This document shows positions 26,806-36,136 of a DNA stretch of 64,000 nucleotides, in pieces. This DNA is from Candidatus Nitrosocosmicus agrestis (GTDB taxonomy: Archaea > Thermoproteota > Nitrososphaeria > Nitrososphaerales > Nitrososphaeraceae): the NCBI RefSeq assembly GCF_008389435.1, contig NZ_VUYS01000004.1:186001-250000 (forward strand). Reading direction: 5' to 3'. Position numbers and translations under genes: made by a program. Below the pieces are notes generated by a model. It saw only the letters and a list, made by a program, of their open reading frames with translations, was not told where the DNA came from and searched no databases. The number at the start of each line of letters is the position of its first letter. Positions within the stretch are counted from its first letter, which is position 1.

Positions 26806-27480
26806 ATGTCAGATACCAACAATTCTGGATATAGCTCAGGCGGTAATGGAAGATATCCATACTACTATGGACAAGGAGGACGACTGATTCTAGTTGATAG
26901 TGCTTTAGAAGCAGTAAACAGAGGTTCAACCACGGTAGGAATTAAGACACCCGAATTTTCATTGATATCCAGTCACATCAAACCCACATTGCCATTAGTT
27001 GATCCTAATGAGAAAATTTTCACGATAGACAAACACATTGGAGCTACTGGTGCTGGATACATAGCGGACATAGAACAGTTAATTGAGGAAATAAGAGTAC
27101 AAGCTCAGAAACACCTACTGTCCTACGATAGTCCAATCGATGTCAAATCAGTTGCCAAGCACTTGAGTACTTATCTCCACAACTATACAATCTATGCTGT
27201 CAGGCCACAAGCCGCATCCATAATTATTACCGGAATTGATGAAAAAGGAATTCAATTATTCCAGGTTGATCCAAGTGGAACATATTTAAGCGGAAATGGT
27301 TTTGCAATTGGACACGCATCTGATGTTGCAATAGAAGAGATTCAAAAGGGATATAGCAAAAACTTGACGATCGATAGCGCACTCGAACTTGCAAAAAGGG
27401 CAATTGAAAGTGCAATTGGTGAAAAACCAACAGTAGAATCAGGTATTGTAACTTCAAAAGGATTTTCAAAGATGAATTAG
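26806..27480 (+). CDS. Divergent 20S proteasome alpha-type subunit
   Basis: 224 residues. GGRLILVDSALEAVNRGSTT (about 25-44) corresponds to the alpha-type GRLFQVEYAREAVKRGTT, and IFTIDKHIGATGAGYIADIE plus VRVQAQ-like helix match the alpha fold; no N-terminal catalytic Thr. It departs from standard alpha subunits in three ways: the gate motif YDRAITVFSP is replaced by a Gly/Tyr/Ser-rich leader (SGYSSGGNGRYPYYYGQ), EYA is DSA, and the KDGVVLA strand is TPEFSLIS. Gate and regulator docking are therefore probably altered. Co-transcribed with the beta gene. Confidence 0.85.
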   Translation: MSDTNNSGYSSGGNGRYPYYYGQGGRLILVDSALEAVNRGSTTVGIKTPEFSLISSHIKPTLPLVDPNEKIFTIDKHIGATGAGYIADIEQLIEEIRVQAQKHLLSYDSPIDVKSVAKHLSTYLHNYTIYAVRPQAASIIITGIDEKGIQLFQVDPSGTYLSGNGFAIGHASDVAIEEIQKGYSKNLTIDSALELAKRAIESAIGEKPTVESGIVTSKGFSKMN

Positions 27481-27499
27481 ATCTCTCAATGGTACTACC

Positions 27500-27525
27500 T
27501 TCCGAAACAATTTTTTTGTTTTTGA
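27500..27525 (+). terminator. T-rich terminator after the proteasome pair
   Basis: Two T tracts follow the stop within 45 bp, as expected of archaeal intrinsic termination. No hairpin is needed. Confidence 0.35.
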
Positions 27526-27638
27526 TACTTAAATGTGCTTTATGAATAAGTTAAATCTGATACCAGATTATGATTCTTTCAATAAAAGTTTTACAAAGAA
27601 TTGAAAAGTTCAAAAAGTTTGGTGAAGAATAAAAAAGA

Positions 27639-28529
27639 TCATTCGCCTTTCTTAACAGAATACTTGATATCATTTGTATATATTTTGTGAAACTTCTTAT
27701 CGGTCTCTTTTTCACTCTTCAGGTTATCTTTAATGATTTTTATTATATCGCCTACAATTCTGTTTGAAGACGCCATAGCATCCATCTTTTCTTCTTGGCC
27801 TTCGGCATCCGACTCAACTATTATATAATCTGCCACGATGTTAACAATAATCTTGAATAGGTTCTCATCGCTGTATTTATCTAATGCCACCCACTCTAGC
27901 CTGTAACCAGTATCCTTTTTAACTAATCCAAGCCATCTAAGATTACCAAACCATTTTCCACTCACGGCCGAAATTATTGCTTCTATGTCTACCTTGATGG
28001 GAAGATAAACTTGTAGGAATTGTTTGAACTTTCTACTTCTTTTTGATCGGCTGATCTCTGTATCAATCTCTGTCTCTGTTATCAAATTGATAATTGAATC
28101 TCCATCCTTAGAGAAGAGCCAAGATGAATTAATTTCGTTAATTTGATATCCTCTTGATGATTTTATTATTAACTTTAATTCAATAAGTCTTTTGAGAGAT
28201 CTCGTAAGAGTTTGTTGATGTATATTTAATTTGCGTTCCAAAGCCTTAAACGTGAATGTCGACCCTAGTTGTTCATTTAACAGAAATAGAATTCTCTGGT
28301 CAACTTCAGAAAGATCCTTGAGTGATAGTAGATAATCATCTTCTGAAAGGAACACTTTACCCAATTTAGGAAAGCGGTTTCTATGGATACCACTGTTCTG
28401 GTTTTCGTTAGTAAGATTAATTTCATTTAGTGTCTCATACTTTGCAGGCATCAAATGCAGATTTCTATTATTATTGTACCCTAAACTAAAATCAAGGTAT
28501 TCGGGAATTATCATGTTAGAAATTTGCAT
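27639..28529 (-). CDS. Winged-helix DNA-binding regulator, thaumarchaeal type
   Basis: 296 residues. Residues about 75-135 form a MarR/ArnR-like winged helix: LSEVDQRILFLLNEQLGSTF, then ALERKLNIHQQTLTRSLKRL (recognition helix) and IIKSSRGYQIN (wing). The C-terminal 150 residues (from SRKFKQFLQVYLPIKVD) are a separate alpha/beta domain with SGKWFGNLRWLGLVK, seen in archaeal regulators of unknown ligand. The first 60 residues look disordered. It lies convergent to the proteasome genes; no target can be named. Confidence 0.75.
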   Translation of the reverse strand: MQISNMIIPEYLDFSLGYNNNRNLHLMPAKYETLNEINLTNENQNSGIHRNRFPKLGKVFLSEDDYLLSLKDLSEVDQRILFLLNEQLGSTFTFKALERKLNIHQQTLTRSLKRLIELKLIIKSSRGYQINEINSSWLFSKDGDSIINLITETEIDTEISRSKRSRKFKQFLQVYLPIKVDIEAIISAVSGKWFGNLRWLGLVKKDTGYRLEWVALDKYSDENLFKIIVNIVADYIIVESDAEGQEEKMDAMASSNRIVGDIIKIIKDNLKSEKETDKKFHKIYTNDIKYSVKKGE

Positions 28530-29072
28530 CTTATCACTCGACCCGCGTATTACAAATTGGAAAATCGATCAACACTTTAGTTTCGTAAATCCCACTATGG
28601 GCTACTGCTACTTTGTACCTCCCGGAAAATTCATTTTCCAATTTCATACTATATTAAATATACTAAACCTTTTAAAAAACTTTGGAAATTAGAGGATCTT
28701 TTAATTGTGGCAGGTATTCGTTCCGAAAATCATATCAAGTATACAAGTGCAATGAAATTAAAACAAAAAGGGAATACGAAAACATTCATAGAAGCAGTCA
28801 TAATGTAGCTTATCAATCCCCGATTAAAAGACATTCAATGTCGTTATTTGTGTTGTGTAAGAGGAAGTGGAAAGGAATTAGTATTAATATAAAATACAAA
28901 ATATAAAAGTGAATAATTGTTCTTTACATTAAACTGCGATACTCTTGTAGTAATAATTAGGTAGGTAATTATTCAAAAAAAGGTATTAAATGCATTGAAT
29001 GGGTTTTTGTGGTCTGACATAAAGTTAACAATATTTTTGACTGGCCTTTAGTTCTACCAAATAAGCATTTGC
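28530..29072. other. Intergenic, no convincing gene
   Basis: About 540 bp. A 33-codon GTG frame on the plus strand starting near 28708 (VAGIRSENHIKYTSAMKLKQ) looks coding-like but is tiny and ends in TAG. Probably a remnant. Confidence 0.35.
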
Positions 29073-29888
29073 TTATCTAAGAGTCTGTCGTTTAAAGAGC
29101 CAAGTTGCGAGCGGGACAGATACTGCAATAATACCAATGCACCAGGCAAATGCAAGGTACCCGGAATCACCTACAGGCGCCCCAACCAACCAAGAGCGTA
29201 TGGCCTCTATTACATGTGTAAGTGGTTGGTTATCGGCAAATACTCGTAATGCAAATGGCATCGTATCCGTAGGTACAAATGCGCTGCTAACAAACGTCAA
29301 AGGAAAGATCACTATAAAACCTGTCCATTGTGCGGCTTCGATACTTTTTACCAGCAGCCCCATTACCGCAGAGATCCAAGAAATAGCCAAAGAAAAAAGA
29401 GCACCTAAGATGAATATTAGTATCCAATCAAGAGGAGTCGCAACAGGCTCGAAACCAACTAGGAAACTAACACCTATGACAATGGACCCGGTTATCATGT
29501 TTCTAACTAAATCTGCACCAACATGACCTATCAGCCATGCCGACCTTGCAATTGGAAGTGACTTGAATCGATTTACGATACCTCGCTGTAAATCTATAGC
29601 TAAATTCATTGTAGTATAATTTGCTCCAAATGCAAGCATTTGAACAAAGATACCGGCAACTAGGAAGTTTACGTAGCTAATACTACCAGTATCTATTGCC
29701 CCGCCGAACACGTATCGGAATAGCAGAAAGAACATAATTGGAAATAACGCAACTGAGAAAAGTTGATCCAGATTTCGGGTTATATGACGTATACTACGCT
29801 TTGCCAAAACCCATGAATCGCTTATAAGCCAGAATAATTTAGAGTGCTTCTCGATATCTACACTGTAGTTAATATAATTTTTGTTCAT
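29073..29888 (-). CDS. ABC-2 type exporter permease (DrrB-like)
   Basis: 271 residues with six predicted membrane helices and the ABC-2 signature near residues 100-130 (LAIDLQRGIVNRFKSLPIAR, then GHVGADLVRN). QPLTHVIEAIRSWLVG near the C-terminus is typical of the daunorubicin-resistance DrrB group. It forms the membrane part of an exporter with the ATPase encoded 17 bp upstream on the same strand. Likely drug, lipid or polysaccharide export; the substrate is unknown. Confidence 0.92.
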   Translation of the reverse strand: MNKNYINYSVDIEKHSKLFWLISDSWVLAKRSIRHITRNLDQLFSVALFPIMFFLLFRYVFGGAIDTGSISYVNFLVAGIFVQMLAFGANYTTMNLAIDLQRGIVNRFKSLPIARSAWLIGHVGADLVRNMITGSIVIGVSFLVGFEPVATPLDWILIFILGALFSLAISWISAVMGLLVKSIEAAQWTGFIVIFPLTFVSSAFVPTDTMPFALRVFADNQPLTHVIEAIRSWLVGAPVGDSGYLAFAWCIGIIAVSVPLATWLFKRQTLR

Positions 29889-29905
29889 AGTTTATTTTCA
29901 AACCC

Positions 29906-30934
29906 TTAACTGATCTCGCTTTCTGTGTTTAATTGTTGCGTCATATGTCCTGTTAAGATCAAAAAGACATCATCAAGGGTAGGATTATGAAAGGAAATAT
30001 TTTCTACAATAATATTGTCTTCATCTAACCGGTCTAGTACTTGTTTTAACTGACGCACTCCTCCATTTATAACAAAACTAAGTTTCCGTGCTTGTTTATC
30101 TATACTTAGATTTTCTTCATTGATAAGATTGATAGCCCTTGTAAAGTTGTCATCTCCTGCAACAGTAATTTCTAATCGTTCCGATCCAACAAGTTGTTTC
30201 AATTCCTCAGACGTACCTTCAGCTATTATCTTACCTCCATTAAGTACGATTATCTTGTCTGCGAGACTATCAGCTTCGTCCATATCTTGGGTGGTCAATA
30301 AAACTGTAGTCCCCTGTGACACCAATTGTCTCACTATATCCCACATAATTAACCGGCTATGAGGGTCTAGTCCTGTTGTAGGCTCATCCAAAAACAGCAC
30401 AGGAGGTGATGCAATAAGACTAACAGCCAAGTCCAAACGCCGTTTCATTCCACCAGAATAAGTCTTTACTGCTCTATTTGAAGCGCTGACCAGATCAAAT
30501 AATTCCAGTAGTTCAGTTGTTCTTTTTTTTATGGCCTTATGGCTAAGACGATACAATCTACCAATCATTTGTAGATTTTCTTTCCCTGTCAAATATTCAT
30601 CGAGGGCGGCGTATTGCCCCGTTAGCCCAATCAAACTCCTCACTTTTTCTACATCTTTTACAACCTCATGATTGTTAATCCTTATGTCACCACTATCAGG
30701 TAACAACAGAGTACTTAATATATGAACAGTAGTAGTTTTTCCGGCACCATTTGGTCCAAGTAATGCTAAAACTGTACCTTTCTTAACGTCAAAAGTAATT
30801 CCATCGAGAACTGTCACATCTTTAAAGGATTTTCGAAGTTCCTTAACAGAAATTGTAATCTCATTCAAAACATCATTTGAAGTTGAATTATTTTCTAATG
30901 TACTATTTTTCTTATCGTCTATTTTTGTATTCAT
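29906..30934 (-). CDS. ABC exporter ATP-binding protein (DrrA-like)
   Basis: 342 residues. Walker A GPNGAGKTTT (60-69), signature YSGGMKRRLDLA (159-170), Walker B VLFLDEPTTGLD (179-190) and the switch region LLTTQDMDEADSLAD are all intact. The extra C-terminal domain (about 250-342, ending NPTLDDVFLILTGH) is characteristic of the DrrA family. The first 25 residues are an Asn/Ser-rich extension. It powers the permease at 29073-29888, its operon partner. Confidence 0.95.
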   Translation of the reverse strand: MNTKIDDKKNSTLENNSTSNDVLNEITISVKELRKSFKDVTVLDGITFDVKKGTVLALLGPNGAGKTTTVHILSTLLLPDSGDIRINNHEVVKDVEKVRSLIGLTGQYAALDEYLTGKENLQMIGRLYRLSHKAIKKRTTELLELFDLVSASNRAVKTYSGGMKRRLDLAVSLIASPPVLFLDEPTTGLDPHSRLIMWDIVRQLVSQGTTVLLTTQDMDEADSLADKIIVLNGGKIIAEGTSEELKQLVGSERLEITVAGDDNFTRAINLINEENLSIDKQARKLSFVINGGVRQLKQVLDRLDEDNIIVENISFHNPTLDDVFLILTGHMTQQLNTESEIS

Positions 30935-31588
30935 CTAAAAAACACCTTTCAACAAGAAACTGGCAATTATGTTTATCAAAATCAAAAAGTATCGCGAATA
31001 AAAATATAATGGAAAGAAGAGGGACAAGATTTGTCTATAGTAAGAATGACTGGTGATGAAGTTATATTTTTCCCATTAAAATTGATAGAGAGATATGTGC
31101 CGACAATATTTATTAGATAATCTAGTAAGGACATTCTTTTACTTGGAGTCTTTGATATAAAAATCATTACGGGATAAAAAGTATATCTGATAGATAAAAT
31201 TCAGATATAATACCATTTTACTGATTAAGAAAATAAACTAATACATGGAAGCAAGATGTTTCCTCATCTCATATCATAACATCCTGCACATGATAACATG
31301 TATTTATAGATTGCATAATAAAATTACTCAAACTGTAAAAATAATGTCAATAATCCAAGTACTAGTATCATAAAAATAATAACCTTAAGATTAAGTAGAA
31401 TAAGTATAGCAGACTATTCTCTTAATTGGAGTAATTGGATATCGTAAATGAGTAGAAACAAAAGTGTTGTAACTGACTTGGTGTGAGAGGCCAGATTATT
31501 TGATGACAAATATATAGCGAACAAAGTATCTGAGACGATGATAAATTTAAAGACGTATTAATATTTCGGGATGACTTCTTGCAAATCT
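30935..31588. other. Intergenic, no gene seen
   Basis: AT-rich region upstream of the ABC operon. I see no supported feature before the remnants that begin at 31589. Confidence 0.4.
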
Positions 31589-31723
31589 TTATTGCGAAAC
31601 AAATCCCATACTAATAAAATTCTTTGTATGATTATAGGAATTGACTTTAATTACAGGATTATCTCCGTTATAATGCATATAATCAGATGCCAGAGCCCAG
31701 TCAGCAGAGGCCTTATCAGGCAT
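31589..31723 (-). pseudogene. Short coding remnant, possibly GNAT-like
   Basis: An ATG frame of 44 codons reads MPDKASADWALASDYMHYNG and NPVIKVNSYNHTKNFISMGF, ending FVSQ. Just upstream in another frame (about 31720-31765) is KGQGYKAVVIEYA. The K-V-N-x-N-x2-x-F-x-x-M-G-F pattern recalls the C-terminus of GNAT acetyltransferases, but this is weak. Together with the transposase remnant next to it, it marks a decayed stretch. Confidence 0.3.
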
Positions 31724-31779
31724 ATTCTATCACAACTGCTTTGTATCCTTGTCCTTTTAATCTAACTATGCTTGTTACC

Positions 31780-32408
31780 TTATATTCTCCTAAACAGATT
31801 ATACAATGACACTTTTATCATCATCTCCTTTATCATTTTGAAACCTTGTTGCGAATACATACACTCGCCAAAATGCTTTTGAATGTTAAGAAAGCAGTTT
31901 CAGCCATCCATCCATCTATGTCCGTACTTTCTTTTCTTTTTCTTCCATTTCAATAGATCTCTTTTGTTTGCAGTATTGCTTCCTCATTTCTTAAACTGTT
32001 GTTTTTAGGTGTAACGACTGAATTCTTTCTTACCTTTATTCCCAGTTTGATCCCTTCCTTTCTCCTGAAGATGCTGAAAGTTTGTATTTGAATCATAAGC
32101 TCCATCCCCTAGGAGAGAGTAGCGAATTAAATTCTTCGCATAGGTAGTGGTAGAGAGGTAGAGATAGTGGTAGTATTCAGAACATGGTCGACCAATTTCT
32201 TTAATGTCTACCATCATGAATCTTCTCATCTGTTACCGCGGGCAAGGATTTCCTTTGTTTTTATGTTTAAAGCGATATGGATCTTTAGATAGCCTTTTTT
32301 CCTATTCTGCACCTTCCATTTCCCTTCCATTTCTCATCCATTCATCCATTCATCCACTGGCCCCTATTGGTTATCTTGGCTCCAGAGCTAGCTATCTATG
32401 GAAATCAT
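31780..32408 (-). pseudogene. Decayed IS5-like (DDE) transposase
   Basis: Reading the minus strand and switching frame, a transposase can be followed from 32408 down to TAA 31780-31782: ISIDSS and GAKITNRGQWM, KVQNRKKGYLKIHIALNIKT, VTDEKIHDG, KKLVDHVLN, LLGDGAYDSNTNFQHLQEKG, IKLGIKVRKNSVVTPKNN, GHRWMAETAF and KEMMIKVSLYNLFRRI. These are the DDE blocks of IS5-type elements, with catalytic Asp (IDSS, GDGAYD) and Glu (AET) still visible. At least four frameshifts occur, including a duplicated TAGC just after IDS, and the N-terminal third is absent. Not functional. Confidence 0.85.
32335..32356 (+). repeat. Short (CATCCATT)n-type tandem repeat
   Basis: CATCCATT repeats about two and a half times within the transposase remnant and contributes to one of its frame changes. 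Confidence 0.7.
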
Positions 32409-32445
32409 GATGTAATTATTATTATATACAAAATTGCTATAAACT

Positions 32446-32461
32446 GTCCAATTTTTTGGAC
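32446..32461. repeat. Small palindrome GTCCAA-TTTT-TTGGAC
   Basis: Perfect 6-bp inverted repeat with a 4-nt loop, between the transposase remnant and the 3' end of the sugar dehydrogenase gene. It could be a hairpin at the transcript end or part of a vanished insertion-sequence end. Confidence 0.35.
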
Positions 32462-32506
32462 TAAATAATTTATAATGTAACTGACAATGACGATTGAATA
32501 GAAGGG

Positions 32507-34213
32507 TTATTCACTGTCAGAGTCATCACTGTCAGAGTCATCACTGTTAGGTGTGTCTACAACGACCTCTCCCACCATGGTTGGATGGTAAATGCAATAG
32601 TAAGGAAAGTCCCCAGCCTGGTTAAATGTGAGGCTATAATACTGACTCGGGATTATCGCATCAGAATCAAACAGAGTACCTTCATCAGGATCCCCATCTG
32701 CTCCTGAGGTCACGGTATGCGAAATAGTATCACCATTATACCAAGTTACTGTTTGACCCACGTTAATTTCAATAGGATTAGGAGAATAGGAGTCATCTCC
32801 ATCAATTCCCAGTATTACTGCAGGTACTGATTGATTACGCAAAGTCTCTTCTTCAGCAGATACGACCGGCGGACTACCAGGTTTTATGCTATCAGAAATA
32901 GGCAATATTCTAAATAGTGATCCAGTATAACTTAAAACATAAAGATACCCATCAGGTCCAACTTCAATGTCAGTTATCCCGCCAAAACCTTGGGCAAAAA
33001 TTAATGGCTGGTTTTCCTTAGGATCGTCGACTTCATTATCTTGCAAAAGATCTATATTTCCAGGATATGTACTATTTATAAAAATTGCATCTCTTTCTTC
33101 GTTAAGTGTAAATCGATATAGTAGTCCGTTATTAATATCACCTACAAACATATTGTTTGCATATTCATCACCTAATCTGTGGGAATTTAGAAATTTTAAT
33201 GCGGTTATACCTATAGTGGTATCCCATACAAATTTCGGGTCAGCATATTGACTACTACCGAAAACTACGAGATCATTTTCGGTAGTTCCATGTTCTAGTA
33301 TGTCATCATCTACAAAACCCTGAATTTGATACCAGCCACTATTGAAACCAGGGAAAACCAAATTTATCTCATCACCAGCTGCAGGACCATTTTCAGTATC
33401 CCACAGATTACCCGTTAGAGGGTCAAAATCCATTCCAAAACTGTTACGGATGCCCATTGCATAGTAAATGTTCAATGGCAATCCTTTTCCGAAAATAGGG
33501 TTAGCAGGATCTACTATACCCCCATCTTGGGTTATACGCAGCACTCCACCTAAACCATTGGGAGGAGGTCCTGTAAGAATATTCTGAGCCTGTGTTCGAT
33601 GTCCACCCACTTCTCCTACCATATAATAAACATTATTATCAGGACCGATTCTTATCTTGCCTCCATTATGTTCTCCTCTACCATTAACAGGAACAGCAGT
33701 CAAATCCAATAATAACACAGGATTAATTAATCTGCCGTCAACAAACTCATAGCGATAAAGTCTGTTACCTAATGGCTCAACAAAGCTAGTAACATCACTG
33801 CCATCAACACCATTACCTGATTCAGTGTAAGAGAGAAATACATAGATTTTCCCATCGGGCTGTTTCGCTACAGCAATACCTAAAAGACCTCGTTCAATTC
33901 CATTGGCAACAGGTACATCCAGAACCGGATTCGGATTCACAATCCCGTTTGTTACTCGCATTACTTTTCCTGTAGTTTTTTCGGTAACTAGAATATCATT
34001 CGGACCAAGAAATGCCATACTGGTTGGAAATTCCAAATCATCCGCTATTTTTTCCACAGTTAGAGTGTCATCATTTACGGTTGGACCATTTGGAGATAAA
34101 GGTGCCTTCGCATATGCACCATAAGATAATTGAATAGAAGAAGTAATGGATGAAATGGTAATCAAGAACATGGCAAAAAAGGAAATCAACAGTTTCTGTC
34201 TATTACTAACCAT
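32507..34213 (-). CDS. Exported PQQ-type sugar dehydrogenase fused to a cupredoxin domain
   Basis: 568 residues. Signal peptide of about 32 residues (ending SYGAYA). Residues about 50-440 are a six-bladed glucose/sorbosone dehydrogenase propeller: DLEFPTSMAFLGPNDILVTE, ERGLLGIAV, the active-site GEHNGGKIRIGPD, ENGPAAGDEINLV and FGGITDIEVGPDGYLYVLSY. Residues about 455-552 are a plastocyanin-like domain with a complete type-1 copper site: H499, C540, H543, M546 (CIYHPTM). A short DSDSDDSDSE tail ends the chain. The layout suggests that electrons from sugar oxidation pass from PQQ to the attached copper centre. Extracytoplasmic. Monocistronic. Confidence 0.9.
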   Translation of the reverse strand: MVSNRQKLLISFFAMFLITISSITSSIQLSYGAYAKAPLSPNGPTVNDDTLTVEKIADDLEFPTSMAFLGPNDILVTEKTTGKVMRVTNGIVNPNPVLDVPVANGIERGLLGIAVAKQPDGKIYVFLSYTESGNGVDGSDVTSFVEPLGNRLYRYEFVDGRLINPVLLLDLTAVPVNGRGEHNGGKIRIGPDNNVYYMVGEVGGHRTQAQNILTGPPPNGLGGVLRITQDGGIVDPANPIFGKGLPLNIYYAMGIRNSFGMDFDPLTGNLWDTENGPAAGDEINLVFPGFNSGWYQIQGFVDDDILEHGTTENDLVVFGSSQYADPKFVWDTTIGITALKFLNSHRLGDEYANNMFVGDINNGLLYRFTLNEERDAIFINSTYPGNIDLLQDNEVDDPKENQPLIFAQGFGGITDIEVGPDGYLYVLSYTGSLFRILPISDSIKPGSPPVVSAEEETLRNQSVPAVILGIDGDDSYSPNPIEINVGQTVTWYNGDTISHTVTSGADGDPDEGTLFDSDAIIPSQYYSLTFNQAGDFPYYCIYHPTMVGEVVVDTPNSDDSDSDDSDSE

Positions 34214-34681
34214 AAGTCTGTCTATTTATACTAAGGATTATGTTAAATTAATTAAGGTTTCGTAACTGAGATAGTAATTTCATCATAAACAAGTAAAGAT
34301 ATCTTCCACTATTATAAAATTATTGTAAATCAATATTATAGTTTTTTACAATTATGAATAAAGATGATTACAAAAAGGGCATCGATGATTTTGTAGTTCA
34401 AGGTATAGCATAAAAACGTGTAAAGTTAAAAAATCTAATGAAATCATGTCAACTAGCGGATGACTAGGAGATATGAGTATAGAAAGTAAACTTAATTACA
34501 AAGAAAAAACCACATATTCTAATCCATATTTGATTAGTTGCAAAAAGTTTTAGGTCAAAGTCAATTTTATGTTTTTTCATATTTGGTGTCTCAGAATCAC
34601 ATTACATGATATGATGGACTTTGGACTTTACTCGTAGCGAAAATTCGGTCTGATTCATAAGCGCATATGTATAATTCATTC
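34214..34681. other. Intergenic, no gene seen
   Basis: Spacer between two minus-strand exported-protein genes, holding the sugar dehydrogenase promoter. Nothing else is seen. Confidence 0.4.
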
Positions 34682-35668
34682 TTAATTAACAAAATAAACC
34701 TCATTTTTGCCAGTTACAGTAAGTCCAGGATGTGGTCCCCCTCCGATTACATAGATTTTGTCTTCGATATTAGCAATACCAAGTCCATGTCTAGCTGTAG
34801 GCATAGGTGTTTCCTCGGTCCAAACATTATTGGTTGAATTATACACCTCATTCCTGTTAAAAGTACCTTGATTCTGTTCGCCACCCAATACATAGATCAG
34901 GCCATTAACAGTAGTTGCAGCAATTCCACTTCTCTTAGAGGGCATGGGTGAAAGATCAGAATCCCATTTATCCAAAATTGGGTTGTATCTTTCCACGACA
35001 TCCACATTCACAAGGGAAGTAGCGATCCTTCCTCCGATTACATAAATATTTCCATCTACTACTCCCGATGCTGCGTGGTGTCTTGCCGTAGGCATTGGTG
35101 AAAGACTTGTCCACGTTCCATTGATAGTATTATAAGCTTCTACAGTAGAAAGAGACTGATCATGCTTATCACCACCAATTACATACAGAACATCACCTAC
35201 AAAAGACGATACTGGAGAACCTCTTGCTGTAGGCATTGATGGGCCGATCGTCCAGTTATTAATTTTAGGATCATATATGAATAACAGATTACTGGGATTC
35301 CAATCTCCCGTATATCCACCGATAACATAAATTTTTCCATCATAGACAGATGAGCTTGTATGATGAAGTGGAACAGGCAAGGGACTTGAATTTGCATTCC
35401 AACGATTGTTGGTCGTATTATATACCTCAACTGTACTAGTTATTCTTCCATCATTTGTGAACCCACCCATTACATATACTAAATCATCAAGACTTGCCGC
35501 CGTTACTTCAGTACGTGGAGTTGGTAACGATTTTCCTTCTAACCAAGTTCCATATCCACTTGATTCTTGAGAAAAAGCAGCAATATAATCATCTGATTTC
35601 AAAATAGCAACCAAAAAAATAAAAACCAAAATAACAAGGGATAGCAGTTTAAAATTTTTATTTATCAT
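34682..35668 (-). CDS. Exported Kelch-repeat beta-propeller protein 1
   Basis: 328 residues. Signal peptide or anchor of about 32 residues (ending AAFSQ). Six Kelch blades can be counted by their double-Gly strands: VYVMGGF, IYVIGGY, LYVIGGD, IYVIGGR, IYVLGGE and IYVIGGG, each preceded by a P-M/L-P-T-x-R-x turn. So it is a complete six-bladed propeller outside the membrane. Such proteins bind sugars or partners; some are oxidases or epimerases, but no Cu-oxidase Cys-Tyr pair or epimerase motif is recognised. Close relative of the protein at 40124-41128. Confidence 0.88.
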   Translation of the reverse strand: MINKNFKLLSLVILVFIFLVAILKSDDYIAAFSQESSGYGTWLEGKSLPTPRTEVTAASLDDLVYVMGGFTNDGRITSTVEVYNTTNNRWNANSSPLPVPLHHTSSSVYDGKIYVIGGYTGDWNPSNLLFIYDPKINNWTIGPSMPTARGSPVSSFVGDVLYVIGGDKHDQSLSTVEAYNTINGTWTSLSPMPTARHHAASGVVDGNIYVIGGRIATSLVNVDVVERYNPILDKWDSDLSPMPSKRSGIAATTVNGLIYVLGGEQNQGTFNRNEVYNSTNNVWTEETPMPTARHGLGIANIEDKIYVIGGGPHPGLTVTGKNEVYFVN

Positions 35669-36136
35669 AACATTCTTACTATAAGAGAACTAATATAAAA
35701 TAGAAGACAATCCTCAAACATGATAATGTACTTTTATGACAACAGATATGTATCCTTAGAGGTTGCGAACATTTTGATTTAATTATAAATTCGCTAAATA
35801 CAAAGACTTTGAGTTTGATGAATCCTGATTCATAAATACTTTATGTTACTATTCAAATAATCACAGTATAGAAAATATACCTGTCATCATCAATCAGTAA
35901 TTATTTTTTTAAGGCACGTTAATGACATAAGACCTAAAGGTAGAAAACTCTTTTTGTGATTTTATTGAATATTAGATACTTATTGAAGTAGAATCCAAGT
36001 CCAAGCGATATATTTTATATCAATTTAAAAGATTTTCTATAGTAAAGGTTAAATACTTGCAAAATTTTTTTATTCATTCACAAGGTTCAACATATATTAT
36101 ATTATTAACCTATGATGTATATAGGAAGAAGGATAT
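35669..36136. other. Divergent intergenic region, no gene seen
   Basis: AT-rich region with promoters for Kelch protein 1 and mannosyl-3-phosphoglycerate synthase. No ORF or RNA seen. Confidence 0.4.

Noticed and set aside
28708-28809. 33-codon GTG frame (VAGIRSENHIKYTSAMKLKQ)
   Set aside because: Looks coding-like but too short to support, and the frame ends in TAG; probably a remnant or chance.
32446-32461. Palindrome as insertion-sequence end of the transposase remnant
   Set aside because: No matching partner was found on the other side of the remnant, so it is listed only as a small palindrome.
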